A program made the translations under genes and the position numbers. From contig CM074133.1 of assembly GCA_037178625.1 (NCBI GenBank), positions 930,001 to 994,000 on the forward strand: a stretch of DNA of 64,000 nucleotides, given 5' to 3'. The first letter of the stretch is position 1. Every line of letters begins with the position of its first letter. Of this stretch, positions 1-11,739 are shown in pieces. The DNA comes from Skeletonema tropicum. Lineage: Eukaryota; Bacillariophyta; Thalassiosirophyceae; Thalassiosirales; Thalassiosiraceae. The notes under the pieces are model-generated. The model worked only from the letters and a program-made list of their open reading frames with translations, did not search any database and had not been told where the DNA came from.

Positions 1-432
1 CCAGCTACAATTGATCACCTACTGAATCTACAGCAGCAATCGAATCATGCATCATCAAATGCACTCTTGCTCGGCAGCGTGTTGAATCATTCACACTACC
101 AACCAAGTTCAAGTGCAGGGGCACCCAACGCCCCCCAGCCAACGCAATCTCAGCACATGAATCAACTACTACGCAGTGTAATGCTGCATCAAAGCCAGCC
201 GCTGACGTCAACTTCAGCTGCTTCTTCGGATAATAATCAGCAGCAACTTCAACAGACATTACAGGCAACTCTACAGCAGATTCAACAGCACTTGCAGGGC
301 CCTCCACCGCCACTACCACCGCTTAATTCTACTGGGATGGATCCAGCCAATGTTCCTTCTCAATCGACTAGGCAGAAGGACAGCGAAGTGGGAGAGCAGA
401 GCGAGTCAGAAGACGACAGCATTGGTGACTAG
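1..432 (+). CDS. C-terminal tail of a Gln-rich protein, probably a DUF6824 paralogue (5' partial)
   Basis: The frame is open from the first base of the window to a TAG at 430-432, so the gene begins outside. The visible tail (143 codons) is low-complexity: Gln-rich runs, a Pro-rich PPPPLPPL stretch, and an acidic Ser/Glu/Asp end (SESEDDSIGD). It contains no domain I can name. The DNA at about 100-190 resembles the decayed tail of the DUF6824 gene downstream (about 5685-5760: CCAACCAAGTTCAA, AACGC-CCCCAGC, GCAACA), so I infer this is the end of a third member of the cluster. A regulatory or DNA-associated role has been suggested for Gln-rich proteins of this sort, but nothing here shows it. 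Confidence 0.6.
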   Translation, partial: PATIDHLLNLQQQSNHASSNALLLGSVLNHSHYQPSSSAGAPNAPQPTQSQHMNQLLRSVMLHQSQPLTSTSAASSDNNQQQLQQTLQATLQQIQQHLQGPPPPLPPLNSTGMDPANVPSQSTRQKDSEVGEQSESEDDSIGD

Positions 433-3400
433 GTTTGCTCGTCTGAACTTGACTTTTCATATTCTACAAAGTTAGTTGGTCATGATGATATCACTTATCA
501 GATTAGAATAGAACGAACTCTCTACTTATCAGCGAAGTCAGTGACGATGATCGTAATTACTCTTTTCACTTCGTATAATCTGCCCCCCTCCCCGAGCGAA
601 ACCAACCTATGTCTACCATCATGTATTGTTTGGTTTGGTTGCCTCTCTTCGAATGATTCATTCCAGATGGGTCACAGCGGTATGTCGTCTCGTTGGACGG
701 AGGTATATACCTCTCTAGGCGAGAGATAGTGGAACCTTTGACGTCATGCGTCATGGATGATTGTTGCGTTGGATTTTCTGGGATCGAGTCAAATGATCAG
801 TGGAATGTGTAACGTGGAACACGCCATCATCGCCTCTGGCTCTCTAGTCGGCGCGTCATTCGTCGCATGCGACGATGCGGCGTCGCACGGATAGAAAAGC
901 CGATATCGAACACAAAAGCGTCAATTTGGATAGAAACAGGTATTTTTCACCCCAACAACCAGCCTAATCTTGTTGCGACGCAGAAAATCTGGCATTACTA
1001 CGCCAATATTGGCCAATAAAATGCCGATGCTTTAAGCTGAAAGACTAATAACTTTCTACTTCTATCGTTTGGAATGCATCTTTAACGTTTGGTGGTGGTG
1101 CTCCGTTCAATTGCCTCGATATTTGAGGTAATCACGCACAAACACTAAAAAAATCTTGAAAAAGTGCATCTGACATGACGAATCCGAAGGCAAACCATAG
1201 CATTATCGATCCCATACACCCTCCATCAACACTAAGAAGACACTCACTAACCTAATTTTTCACGCTGATTCCGATTATGTAAGCTGTAGCGTCTAATTCA
1301 AAGTGGATTTGATGATAATTGCAGGTGACGCACACACACATGAAAATCTGCACATACCGGGCATGTCAAAAGATGCTCATGATTATGTAATTTAGACAAC
1401 AGAATAGTAGTAGATCATTAACAACTCCATCTGTAAGTTATGATAATTGTTTAGCTTACTCGGATGTATTAATTACACGCAACATCTACGCCATCATGGA
1501 GTTTTATGTCGATCATTCGGCCTCTCATTCCATGAGACTTTGTGGGAAAGGCACTGATAACAGTTGTAACATTGTCTCCAACCACAGCAAAAGGCGCACA
1601 TTAGATGGCTGTTGGTTTGATGAGGCGAACGGTTCCCAATTGCACATGGAGGAGACGTCAATATCATGCCACAACACTCGTGTAGGCGTCTTCGGGTGGG
1701 CTTCTCATAACCCACAATCAGTTATAGTTGTCGAGGAAACCGAGGGTTGCAGTAGTCAATGTGGTAAGATGGAGCAGTCCACCTCAACAATCTTGATTAT
1801 CATATAGTAGACAAGACAACTATGATCCATGGTGCGGTTTCAACATGTTTTGTGTCAGATATATACCCACTATTGATGGAGATAAATTGTGGAAATCTTT
1901 CTAAATCGACTCCATAGATTTGATATGTTGGATAGGCGTTGCATGAGACCCACACCCGGTTAATTAGCGCATATTCCACCCATATATATAATATTAGTCG
2001 CCGCTACAGACTTTTTTGCTGTTTAATGGACCGAAACGACGCCTTTGTGCTACTGGCTACATGTGCTCTGCGGCGGAGGGGGTGAAAATCACCACCGCTA
2101 TTGTGGTGGTCAAACGTCTCTTTGCGCTGAATATGGCGAGCCACCGATAGAACCATTGAATTCAGCGTCAAAAAATGGTCTAGTAACTACATCATTACTT
2201 TGGAATGTCGACATTTAATTGTGTTATGAGGGGAGTAGGATGGGAGGCCTCATGGTGCACAGCTCTTTTTTGCGTCGCAAAGTGTGATTTTGGATTTGCG
2301 ACGAATGGCGCCTTTGCGACGAATGGCGCGCCGACTAGCTCTATTTGCATTCCACTTGCTTGGCCATTCTTCGACCGAGCGAAAGAGAGAAAACCACACC
2401 GTTCTTCGCCATGTATACAGCTTTCTGTCGCCTACTAACTTTACAGGATGATATACGGTTGGATAGAAGCTAGCAATCGAATGAGAAAGTTTGAATGGGC
2501 TCGCCAAAATGAGCACGTTGTTGTGACTTAATTTTTAGATGCGTCAGATAGAAATGTTTTCACATGAAGATGGCTCAAAAAGAGAACACCGATCAATCCC
2601 AAAATTCATGGCTAGACAGAATATATAAACAAGACTGAAAAGCGGATGTCTCTCTCTAGAGGCGGAGAGGGTATTGATTGCATCTCATCTTCGGGGGGGG
2701 GAGATAGTCCAGTACAAGCATCTTGGATACCGTAATTTGATACTGTGGTTTTGTAGACATGAGGATGGTGGAGTTCCAAATACTTGTGATCATATGTGTG
2801 CCGACGTGAGACGGCAATTGGCCAGATAAGTTTTTGATCTATTGCTATGTCAGCCACGATGTGTGGCAGTAGAGAGATGCGATGTGGAAGAGATCATGAA
2901 GACTGGCACGTTTGAGAGCATTTGGGTGATGCTGTCTCCTATGAGATTGGTGTCGACTACATATCGTGATCGTCAGGAGAGGAGAGACTTCAATGCAGCT
3001 CTTCTATTCTCCTTCGCTGTCAACACTTGTCTCCCTCGTACATAAGATGAGCTATGATTTATGCGCCGATCGATGTGAGGCGGCGTTTGGCCAGATGAAT
3101 TCTTTTTCCATTCCTATGCTAGGCACGCTGTTGGTGACAGAAAGCATGTGAAGGGGATCGTAAAGTCCTTGGATATATAGATATCAGATTGGCGTCCGGA
3201 GAGGCAATAGATTATGCCTGAATCTCTAATCGTGTGGGAACGTTGAGTGCTTCAATGATGCGATCTCTTATGAGTGATTGATGTGTTGACTATATCAAAT
3301 TCTAGATGAGATGTTTGATAGGTATATTGAACAACCAGTATGCATCGTTTCGTCTCCCGCGGCGGAAGGTGGAGGCGTTGCTTGATCTGTGCCGGTAGAG

Positions 3401-4412
3401 GTAGAGTGCCTCTCTAGATCAACTTGTATGTCTTTGAACTTCAATCACCGATTTAGGATAGATGATATTCATGACAAACTAACATTTACATACGGTTAAA
3501 GTACGGTTGATTTAACTTCCTTTGTACATACCTTGATTTGGTAGGCGAACGCTGCACAAGCTCCCCTTTGTGATCCTCAGTTGTTTCGGATCCATTGACG
3601 TTATCAAAGTGAAATTTATTTAGCTTGTTTAGCGTTCCTGAATTCATTTGGAGTGGAGTGGCGGCGGAGACCTGCCTAGTGAAGATTCAAACTATTTGGC
3701 ATGAACAGCTGATTTGCTACTCCTTGTCTGACTGGCGCTTCCAAAACAGTCATATGAGTGATATGTCGGCCGGGACTATCTTCTTATGGCTTGCGCTGCC
3801 TCTTGGCAGCGCGTTCAGAAGCAATACTTGTGTTTGTGGAATGAATGAACTTGCACTGTATGTCCTCTGTGGAAAATATGGACACGTGGAAGTATGTTGA
3901 TATGCTTAGCTTCATGGTCAACCACAATACTGCATCCGCTTCAAGCTTCATCATAATCGAAGTATGATATTGTCGTGCCATCTTACCAGATTTTATACTT
4001 CCTTATCTCCGTCAAAGCGAATGTCGCTGCGCAGGGGACTTGCTCAACTTTAGTCAAGGGAAATGGTCAATACGTCAGGTCTATCTACATCCACCCCACA
4101 AGTAGGTACTTACTTTGGAATGTGTTCACTCGAAATTGAGATCAGTTTTATTTACCCTTGGATCAGGCAGAATTCAACGCACAAGCAAACAATGGGACCG
4201 AAGAAGATCGAATCTATCTTGATGTAACATGGTCAGAATACAAGAGGATTAATTCGGCGGCCCAGGAATCAGGCGGTATATAATGGAAATTTATGCCTCA
4301 GACAGTAGCTTCGTTTCACCCTGGTAATATATGAAATCGATCTGCGTCCAGAAAGATAATTAATATAATCCTCCCCCCTCAACGCAATATTTTTTGACAC
4401 CTGACACGAAGA
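433..4412. other. Intergenic, about 4 kb, no supported gene
   Basis: Only short overlapping frames on both strands, none with a recognisable domain. Visible structure: a 15-base near-tandem GCGACGAATGGCGC repeated around 2297-2327; a diverged direct repeat, with the area around 2800-2880 resembling about 3060-3145 (both contain GTGAG-CGGC followed by TTGGCCAGAT); and a short CA run near 1329. No tRNA-like structure seen. Confidence 0.5.
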
Positions 4413-5217
4413 ATGGATCCAACAGTGAACGATGTCTTGTCCGGCCGTGGAGCTTGGTTCAATCAACATCCCGGCAATAAGCGCTTTCGGACAATGCTCG
4501 AAGAGAAAAAGGTGAGGCTGTCTGAGACTTTTCCTACATAGCGACTCATTGATACATTTGATGGATGAATATTATGATCAATCAAATACTCGTTGATTCG
4601 TGTCGATCAAAATTCACTTCTTTGCTGAACAACAAGGACGAAATAATATCTGACCTCCACATTTCATTCATCTTCTATAGGAAATCTACATGGCTGGCAC
4701 GAAGAAGCAAAAGATGGACATTTCCAAGGCTATCGTTGAAGCAATTTATACGATGGATCCACCAGGTAGATTTCTCAAGAAGTGTCCTGAAAGTGGTCAA
4801 TGGAACGAGCTGTCGAAGAGAGATGCAGCCGATAGGGCAGCCCAAGCGATGGCATATGTGATCAAGGGAGATTCTCTGAAAGGGAAGAAGAGGAGGAGGC
4901 GTCGTTTACGCTTACCCCCTCCGTCACAGTCACAAACCGGCGATGGGCTGGGTAGAAAATCATCGCACAGCATCAATCGATCGACTCCGACTCGTCTTGA
5001 ACACAACACGGAAGGCAATCATTCATCGCCTGCGGCAAATCATGAACTTGCTGCTGGGATAGAAGGGGCGGTAGGCACATGGAATGGCACACAATCTGCA
5101 ACTGATCTGTTACGTATGCCAGGAAATCCCAATCCACAGCATCATCTTTTTCTTCAGCAACTGCAGCAATCTAGCAATTCTGCCACCATTCCCATTCCCA
5201 CCATCCCAACTCTGTAG
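4413..5217 (+). CDS. DUF6824-domain protein, two exons
   Basis: Exons 4413-4511 and 4681-5217; the intron is 4512-4680 (GTGAGG...CTATAG). The start is the ATG 24 bases upstream of the conserved block. The first exon carries NDVLSGRGAWFNQHPGN and the second continues EIYMAGTKKQKMDISKAI, then PPGRFLK and WNELSKRDAADRAAQAM. This order (a GRG/N-HPGN loop, a basic helix, then G-FL-----W and a -A--K-SQA-like helix) is the DUF6824 family, greatly expanded in diatoms and of unknown function. After the domain come a basic KKRRRRR stretch, possibly a nuclear localisation signal, and a low-complexity tail. The TAG at 5215 comes soon after an apparent one-base deletion (see next entry), so the product of 211 residues is probably shortened. 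Confidence 0.75.
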
Positions 5218-5760
5218 GCAACATTTCCAACAATCAAAGTGAAGGTCAGAATGGATTAGCGCAGCCACAGCATCTTGTTCAGATGTTCCAGGAACAACCA
5301 CATCAACAACAACAAATTCTTCTTCAGCTACAGTACACATTGGCCCTGGCTCCCCCCAATAATCCATTGGGGCAGTTACTGCAGTCACAAAGTGCGCACC
5401 CCAATCTGCTTTGTATGAAGGGGCGGCTTATCATCTGATGAATCAGGCGCAGCAACAACAGCAGCAGCAGCTTTTCCTCCAGCAACTCTTGAATCAGCAG
5501 AATGTACATCAATCTGCGTCATTTGCGTCACCTCCGGTGTCTATATCCACATCTGCTCCATTCCTGACAGCTCACCTGGCTAATTACAATAATATTGTAC
5601 AGAATGTGCAGCAGCAGCCAATTACGCCATCATCATCAAATGGCTTTCGCTGCTAGGTGGCTTGTCGAGAAATATTTCGAACCAACCAAGTTCAAATAAT
5701 GCAGAGATATCCAACGCTCCCCAGCATCGCAATATAGAGCAACATCAGCAGCTGCTATAA
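5218..5760 (+). pseudogene. Frame-broken Gln-rich tail of the preceding DUF6824 gene
   Basis: Past the TAG the coding texture continues in a second frame (GNISNNQSEGQNGLAQP, then QPHQQQQ) up to about 5390, and then in a third frame (ALYEGAAYHLMNQAQ, then poly-Gln) to a stop at 5656. Each switch fits loss of one base. After 5680 the DNA still resembles the end of the copy at 1-432. I read this as the former C-terminal half of the upstream gene. Two short introns would be an alternative, but no good GT-AG pairs are seen. Confidence 0.6.
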
Positions 5761-6021
5761 TATCACCAGCTGCGTCTTTGTTCAATAATTTGTTAGTGTT
5801 TTGTGTGAGTTATGAGATTGGCACCGGTGCCACTTTCTTCCCGCCAGTTAGGTAGCATGCATCATGCAGTAAACTTTCAGCCTCACGATGACATCGATCC
5901 CGCGAGCACATCTGTAGTTGTTCACAGCATCACACGATCACACTGCTAGCTATCCTCTTCATTGCTTCATATACTTCAGGTCAGTCAAGGAAGCCCTGAA
6001 CCTCAACACGAAACGAATGAG

Positions 6022-6877
6022 ATGGCGTTGAAGCCAGGTGATAACGATGTGTTGTCCGGCCGTGGAGCCTGGTTCAATCAACATCCTGGCAATGAGAATT
6101 TTCGAAGGATGCTCAATGAGCAAAAGGTAAGTTAGCCTGAACTTCTTCGTCCTAGTCTTCCAATCAATTGGAGTCATCTATTGATAACAATTTTCAACAC
6201 AATCATACTGTATCTCAAAGGATGTCTACATGGCTAGCACGAAGAAGCAAAAGATGGACATCTCCAAAGCCATCGTTGAAGCAATCCATTCGAAGGATCC
6301 ACCAGGTAGATTTCTCAAACAATGTCCGAAAAGTTGTCAATGGAACGAGCTATCGAAGAGAGAAGCAGTCGATAGGGTAGCCCAAGCGATGGCATATGCC
6401 GTTAGAGGTAAAGATATATCGAAGCGTAAGAAAGAAGAACGGCGGCTTTCCCGTCAAATATCACAGCACAAGTCAAAGAATAATGATGATGCTGATGTGG
6501 CTTCGTCGCAGCATGCTGATGATCGACCGACTACTCAACATCAATTGCACAGCTCGAGTAATCAGTTGGAAGAAGTCACTGCTCATGGAGATAATGCTTC
6601 TTCATCGTCGTCTGTGACAAATCATAAAGTCACTGCCCGTAATCCAGTAGCAGGAGACACCAATAATACAGCTGTAGCTGAGTCGGCTACAATGGAGATT
6701 GATGGTACTGATTCGGCGGCAGATAGAATGCATCATGTGCCAGGAAACTCCACATTTCGTCAGCAACTGCAAAGTCCTCCGCAAATGAATCAATCCAGTG
6801 ATGCCGTCACCCTGCCAACATCCTCCATCGATCAAAGAGTGACTCAAAATGGATTGGTCCAAAATCTGTCGCAATAA
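6022..6877 (+). CDS. DUF6824-domain protein, two exons, paralogue of the 4413 gene
   Basis: Exons 6022-6126 and 6221-6877; the intron is 6127-6220 (GTAAGT...TCAAAG). It sits at the same codon as in the 4413 gene but is 94 instead of 169 bp. The protein is 253 aa. Exon 1 has NDVLSGRGAWFNQHPGN; exon 2 has DVYMASTKKQKMDISKAI, PPGRFLKQCP and WNELSKREAVDRVAQAM, nearly identical to the upstream copy. A basic segment (KRKKEERRLSRQ) and a Ser/Gln/Asn-rich tail follow. The end (NGLVQNLSQ) matches the middle of the other copy's broken tail (NGLAQPQHLVQ), so this protein is also shorter than the longest version. High identity and the shared intron position point to recent tandem duplication. Function unknown. 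Confidence 0.78.
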
Positions 6878-7015
6878 GTTTGGCAGATTTATCTTGCATC
6901 ACGATCCTTTGGTTGGGGGTTGATGAAGCGTTTGGAGGCGTTAAAGTTTGGTAGTAGTTAGTAATAGTGAGAATGATAAGGAGAAGGTGATGGAGAGTGA
7001 GAAGGAGGTGGTTTG

Positions 7016-8440
7016 ATGTCAGTGTCTAATAGTAATGAGTAGGAGGGCAATAATATGGATATTATAGGTGAAGCAACAAAACCTGCTGCACTTGAGAATG
7101 ACAGTAATGAGAAACAATCCAGTGGTCTTGGCATCAATAAGAGGAAAAGTCAGCCAAAAAAGCTCGCAGTGGTCAGGGAGGGACTGCTTTATTATCATCA
7201 CCCAGCAGGGGTCAAGGGGTAACACAGGATGATCAAAATGACAGCAGCTCCGAAAATAGTATCGGTAGTGGAGAAGGCTCCGAAAACGATAGTAATGGAG
7301 ACGAAAATTCAGGCTCCTCCTCAGATAGCTCTCAACAAGCAGCAATTCTGGCCGCTCTTCTCCAGGGGGGACAAGGGGAGGCAATCCGTGCCTACCTCAA
7401 TCGACACGAGTCATTCAACACCTCTGACATGGGTCAATGTGTCCCGATGCATATGCCTGCACCACCCTCGTTCCCAAACGAGATGGCTGATTTTCTTCGC
7501 TCACCACTTTGTCGGAGTATCTGCGTCCTAGCCGGGACAGGAATGTCAGTGAACAGTGGCATCCCCGACTTTCGTAGTGCTGGTGTTGGTTTATATGATA
7601 CCATCCGACCAGAATTATTGACAGCAACAGAGCTGGAACGGCCATCATTGAGGATGATCCGACAATAGTGTTAGATAAGGGGATGTTCTTGCGCAATCCT
7701 TTGCCCATGCTTGAACTTAAACGTGATTTTATTTTGGGCACGCAGGCGAAGAAATGGAAGGCGACGTTAGCGCATCGATTTGTCGAGTTGTTACATACCA
7801 AACTTGGAAAGTTGACGAGATTGTACACCCAAAATATAGATGGTTTAGAGTTACAAACCAAGATATCCAAGGAGAAAATTGTCAATTTACATGGTTCAAT
7901 GGGGGCCGCAGCGTGCGAAATGTGTGAGGCGGAAGTCGACTTTGACGAATTTTGCGACAAGATTTCCAGCAATATGAAAGATATTACTGGGCGAGATGAA
8001 AATGCCCCAGAGACATCTACACCAATCACATGTGACGCGTGTGGTAATCCATTTGTCAAACCGACAATTGTACTTTTTCATGGATCCATGCTACAGCTAT
8101 TCCATCGTCGTGTTGCCGAGGACCTACCCGAGTGTGATTTATTGATCATCATTGGCACCTCTTTGCAAGTATCACCTGCGAATAGTTTGGTGTATAGAAT
8201 CCCTCCTACACTGCATTACGAATGGTGATGAATAATGAAACGGTAGGACGGAGGCTGGGTATTCTTTACGGTGAGGAATCCGCGAGAGATGTATTTGCAC
8301 ACGACCATTCAGATGAGACATGTCTTGATCTCTGCTCTGCAATGGGTTGGCATCCCGACTTGGCTGAAATTATTAATGAGCTTCCAGAAAGTTCGGCGAG
8401 GTTGTTGCGTCAACGACTAGAGCAGCGTGAGGAAGAGTGA
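7016..8440 (+). pseudogene. SIR2-family (class I sirtuin-like) NAD-dependent deacylase, broken by three -1 frameshifts
   Basis: All sirtuin motifs are present, but in successive frames. The NAD loop (LAGTGMSVNSGIPDFRS, 7532-7582) is preceded in frame by an acidic, Ser-rich N-terminus. TQNIDGLE, the catalytic HGS and the zinc cysteines CEMC and CDAC lie in the 7668-8228 frame, with GTSLQVSPANSLV at its end. MNNETVGRRLG and the C-terminal helix lie in the 8222-8440 frame. The frame changes are near 7145-7148 (AAAA), 7639-7643 (CGGCC) and 8199-8203 (CCC); at each, one extra base of the local run restores the reading. An upstream ATG at 7016 also meets an in-frame TAG before the ATG at 7055. A functional protein would deacetylate lysines with NAD. 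As read, this is a pseudogene or a locus with clustered homopolymer errors. Confidence 0.8.
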
Positions 8441-8494
8441 ATGTGGACTGGAAGTCATCATGTGGAGTATACTGTACATAACAAAATAGAGCCC

Positions 8495-10137
8495 TCATCT
8501 CTTTTGTGTGGCTTTAATCTTTCTATAAGCATCACTGATCAATTTTGACCTCTCGGTTGCTCTACGTTTTTCCTTCTCGGATGAATTGGCTTGAACGTCA
8601 GGATGATGTTTCAGCATTTCCTGCCGGGACAAGTGAGTTGATTTCAAAATTGAGTTAGTGATCAACAGCGTGGACTGGTTATGGTGAAAACATGGGGCAT
8701 TGGAAGCAAGACTTACCCTTCGAAAGGCTTTGGACACTTCCTCCTTCGATGCCCCTCTCGATACGCCTAGGACAGAGTACGGATCGTTAACATCGAAATC
8801 CCATTTGAATTCTTCATCCTTTGCCTTTTGCTTGTACTGCCTTCCAGTTTGCTGTCGTTGCTGCTTATACTGCTGCTGCTGCTTTTGCTGATATTGAAAG
8901 TGCTGCTGTTGATATTGACCTCCTTGCTGCTGCTGCTGCTGCTGCTGACGCTGCTGCTGCTGCTGCTGCTGACGCTGCCACTCCTGCTGCGCCCTCGATG
9001 CCTCCCTCTGCGCCTGCTCAAACTGTTCCCTCGCCCACTCCTCCCACTGCTGATACCAACTATTCCCCTCCTCATGTTCTCGACCTTCCTCCCCACCCAA
9101 ACTCCGCAATATCCTCTCCCGATTCCGTGTAAAATATTGTTGCGCGGAACCACTGTAATCACGAAACGAGTGGTAGGATTTGGACTGCTGCAGTTCTGCC
9201 TCGTGATCACGTTGTCTTTCCCATTTTTCACGGGATTCTTTGTCGGTGAAATAGGGACTGACAATCTTTTGATACGTAACGAATAATCCACCGAATAAGC
9301 CGACAATATGTAACTTCATTGCAAGGCGTGCTATCAACTGGAATCCCAGTTGAACAATTGCCACAATTGGTCGTAGGCCAAAGTATTGAACTGCAGCCCC
9401 TGCCACTGGCGTGGCCTTTTGAGATAAAAAGCTTGATACGCCCCTCCACAATTCACCTTGTGGACCTAATGCAGGATCTGAAAAGATGGTCTTGTGTGAT
9501 ATTCCTGAAACTGATACAGAGGCATCACATCCTGAAATGAATGCTCGATAGGTGACACCCACAATTGCGTAGTCCACAATATATGTTGGCATATAGATCC
9601 TTCGTGCTCGGAGACGTTCAATTTCAACATCAATCTTGTTGTTGTTGCTCTCATCATCATCATCATCATTTTTGTCATTACTGTATTGATTATTCGCCAT
9701 TTCCACCAATTCCTCATAAATAACATTCAATGATCGTTCTCTCGTGGCATTCCACGGATCAGGAAAGATCTCAATCACTTCTTCCTCACCATCACCTGTG
9801 ATAGTCGTATTTGCTTTGAGAGGTTCCAACATCCAAGTACCAAAGGGTGTAATATCCTCTGCCATGAACAGAGGAGTAGTGTTATGGACCGGATCAATCA
9901 ATGATCGACGATAGGAAAATCCTGCATAGGATGCCAATCCAGGTATGTGAATTGTTCCATTGGGTGCATTGGGATATGCCGTTCGGAATGGCTCTGGAAC
10001 AAAATTAGAGTAGTTAGTTGCTCCACCTCTTCTAGAACCGCTGGAAGAAGGGACGAAACGAATGTTCAAATCAAAGTACCAAAATGGAGTGTAGCCGCTG
10101 ATAGTCGCTGAGCCAATTATTGGACCACCTATTCTCG
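8495..10137 (-). CDS. Membrane-associated protein with a C-terminal J domain (DnaJ-like), 5' end unresolved
   Basis: Minus strand; exons about 10137-8717 and 8620-8495. The 96-bp intron 8621-8716 (GTAAGT...CGGCAG) is in phase and would otherwise read through. A J domain lies at the very end (DPYSVLGVSRGASKEEV, then FRREMLKHHPDV across the intron) with the HPD tripeptide needed to stimulate Hsp70 intact. Before it is a Gln-rich coiled segment (about 9000-8850) and, upstream, a hydrophobic region (GLRPIVAIVQLGFQLIARL, HIVGLFGGLFVTY) likely to contact a membrane. The frame is open to 10144 with no ATG near its start, and reads sensibly (YTPFWYFDLNIRFVPSS) from a possible splice acceptor at 10138, so a first exon is probably missing. 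C-terminal J domains behind a membrane segment are uncommon. Confidence 0.7.
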
Positions 10138-11739
10138 CTGAGCTTTAAAATTTCTGTTATCCACCTATTCAGGGCATTTCGCACCCTACATAGGATCTTC
10201 AGACACCTGTCTGAGTCACTTGAAGGACTCAGCACAGTCCCTCTGAAGAGGACTCCCATGTATGACAGAAGATTCTCTGCATGCACACGTGCAGAGTCCC
10301 TCTGAAGAGGACTCCCATGTGTGACAGAAAACCACTCAAGCATGCAGGTCGCCATCGCCATCACCGCTGCTTCAATAGCTGCAGATGACTTTTCACCCCT
10401 ATTGTCACTTTAGCCCCCTAAAATCTCAGCCAAGAGTCAAACTATCATACCCCCTCTCATTGTGAGAGATGAAGCTCGCTGACACATCCGACTTCTACCC
10501 TCTTAGACCCAGTCTAGCCAAAATTTAGAAGGGTGCAATCTGAGGGGTTCAACTGTAGCCCTCAATCTGTTGAGATGTACTTATGAGTCTTCTCCGATTC
10601 ACGAGCCAAAAAGCTGAAGCAAGTCAGGCCAAAGACGTCGAGCGCTAGCTGCGAAAGTTAGCCTGGATTGGATGACAGAAAAGAGTTGATTAGTACTCGA
10701 CATTCACCAAGGGTAATGGTACTGAGTTACCTGTAAGTAGTGTGTGTGAAGTTCGTGGTGTACCGTGTACCGCTGGACTTGAGCAGTATGATCGTGACAT
10801 GTACTCATGAAGGTCGCATGATGAATCATGACAATGTCAAGCTGGGGAGAGTGAGTGATGTAGCCCAACATGATCATGCGCATGATAATTGTATGGGCAA
10901 TGCTGAAGGATGTGGCTGGCATATCAATAGCAGTACAGGAAGTCAACAAGTCGGTACAGGAAATATCGACTGAAGAGCAAAACGGATAGCACATATGAAC
11001 AAGTCTCGTGAGTAGCAGCAATACTGTACTGGAGTATGAACGTAGTTTGGTGGTAGTGTACAATAACAAAAACACGGAACGATGTATAGGCAGAGAAATA
11101 GAGTCTGGTGTCAATAGTGTGGGTAATATGCGCAGATAAGTCTGACGATGACTGATGAGAAGTTAAGTTTTAGTCTGTAAAAGACTGAAACTGAAACGAA
11201 ACCTGAGAATGGGAAGTACGACGACAAGAAGAGCTCTTGACCTGGATAGGTGTGTGGCTATTGTTGTCAATAGCAAGCTTGCAGGAAATGTATCTGTGGC
11301 GAGTGCGAGAGTTTGCTTCGAGAAGAATGCATGTCGCAAAACTGCAAGGAAGCGTGATAGATTCGTTAGAGAATGCAAGACCGAAGACGGGGGAATACAA
11401 TTGGTATGAATATGAGGCGTACACATACACATTGGAGATTCTTGAGCACAGGGAAATGTTAGAGCGTAAAATATGATCTACTTACTATCTGAGAACTTTA
11501 GAGAGAGTGACGAGGTGAAGCAAGACTCGAGGAGAGTCGGAGGAGGGCAACGTACTGAGTTCAAATAAATATATTTCAAGGCACCGCATATTGAATTAAT
11601 TAGGAGTAACTAAAAGTAGTGAATAGAAGAAAGTAAACAGATGATTAGATCAATACAATCTTGATATCGATACAGTGAATAAGTAGATGGCGATGCATGG
11701 GAGATATGACAGAGCATTTGAATCTTCTGTCACGCGGAT
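10138..11739. other. Intergenic, no supported gene
   Basis: Short conflicting frames only. Contains the 59-bp tandem repeat listed separately and a 19-bp word (10554-10572) that recurs exactly at 12652-12670, at the upstream end of the LicD pseudogene. Confidence 0.5.
10233..10329. repeat. Two direct copies of a 59-bp unit
   Basis: AGTCCCTCTGAAGAGGACTC begins at 10236 and again at 10295, each copy followed by CCATGT and GACAGAA. A weaker partial copy (GAGTCACTTGAAGGACTC) lies just upstream at about 10213. The repeats lie where the first exon of the J-domain gene might be expected. Confidence 0.8.

Noticed and set aside
8821..9306. Leu-rich, Ala-rich and Ser-rich frames over the poly-Gln part of the J-domain gene
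   Set aside because: They are shadows of the CAG-type repeat in other frames and strand; no start context or domain.
11163..11476. Four overlapping frames on both strands
   Set aside because: Mutually exclusive, no domain, in a region between repeats; chance openness is likely.
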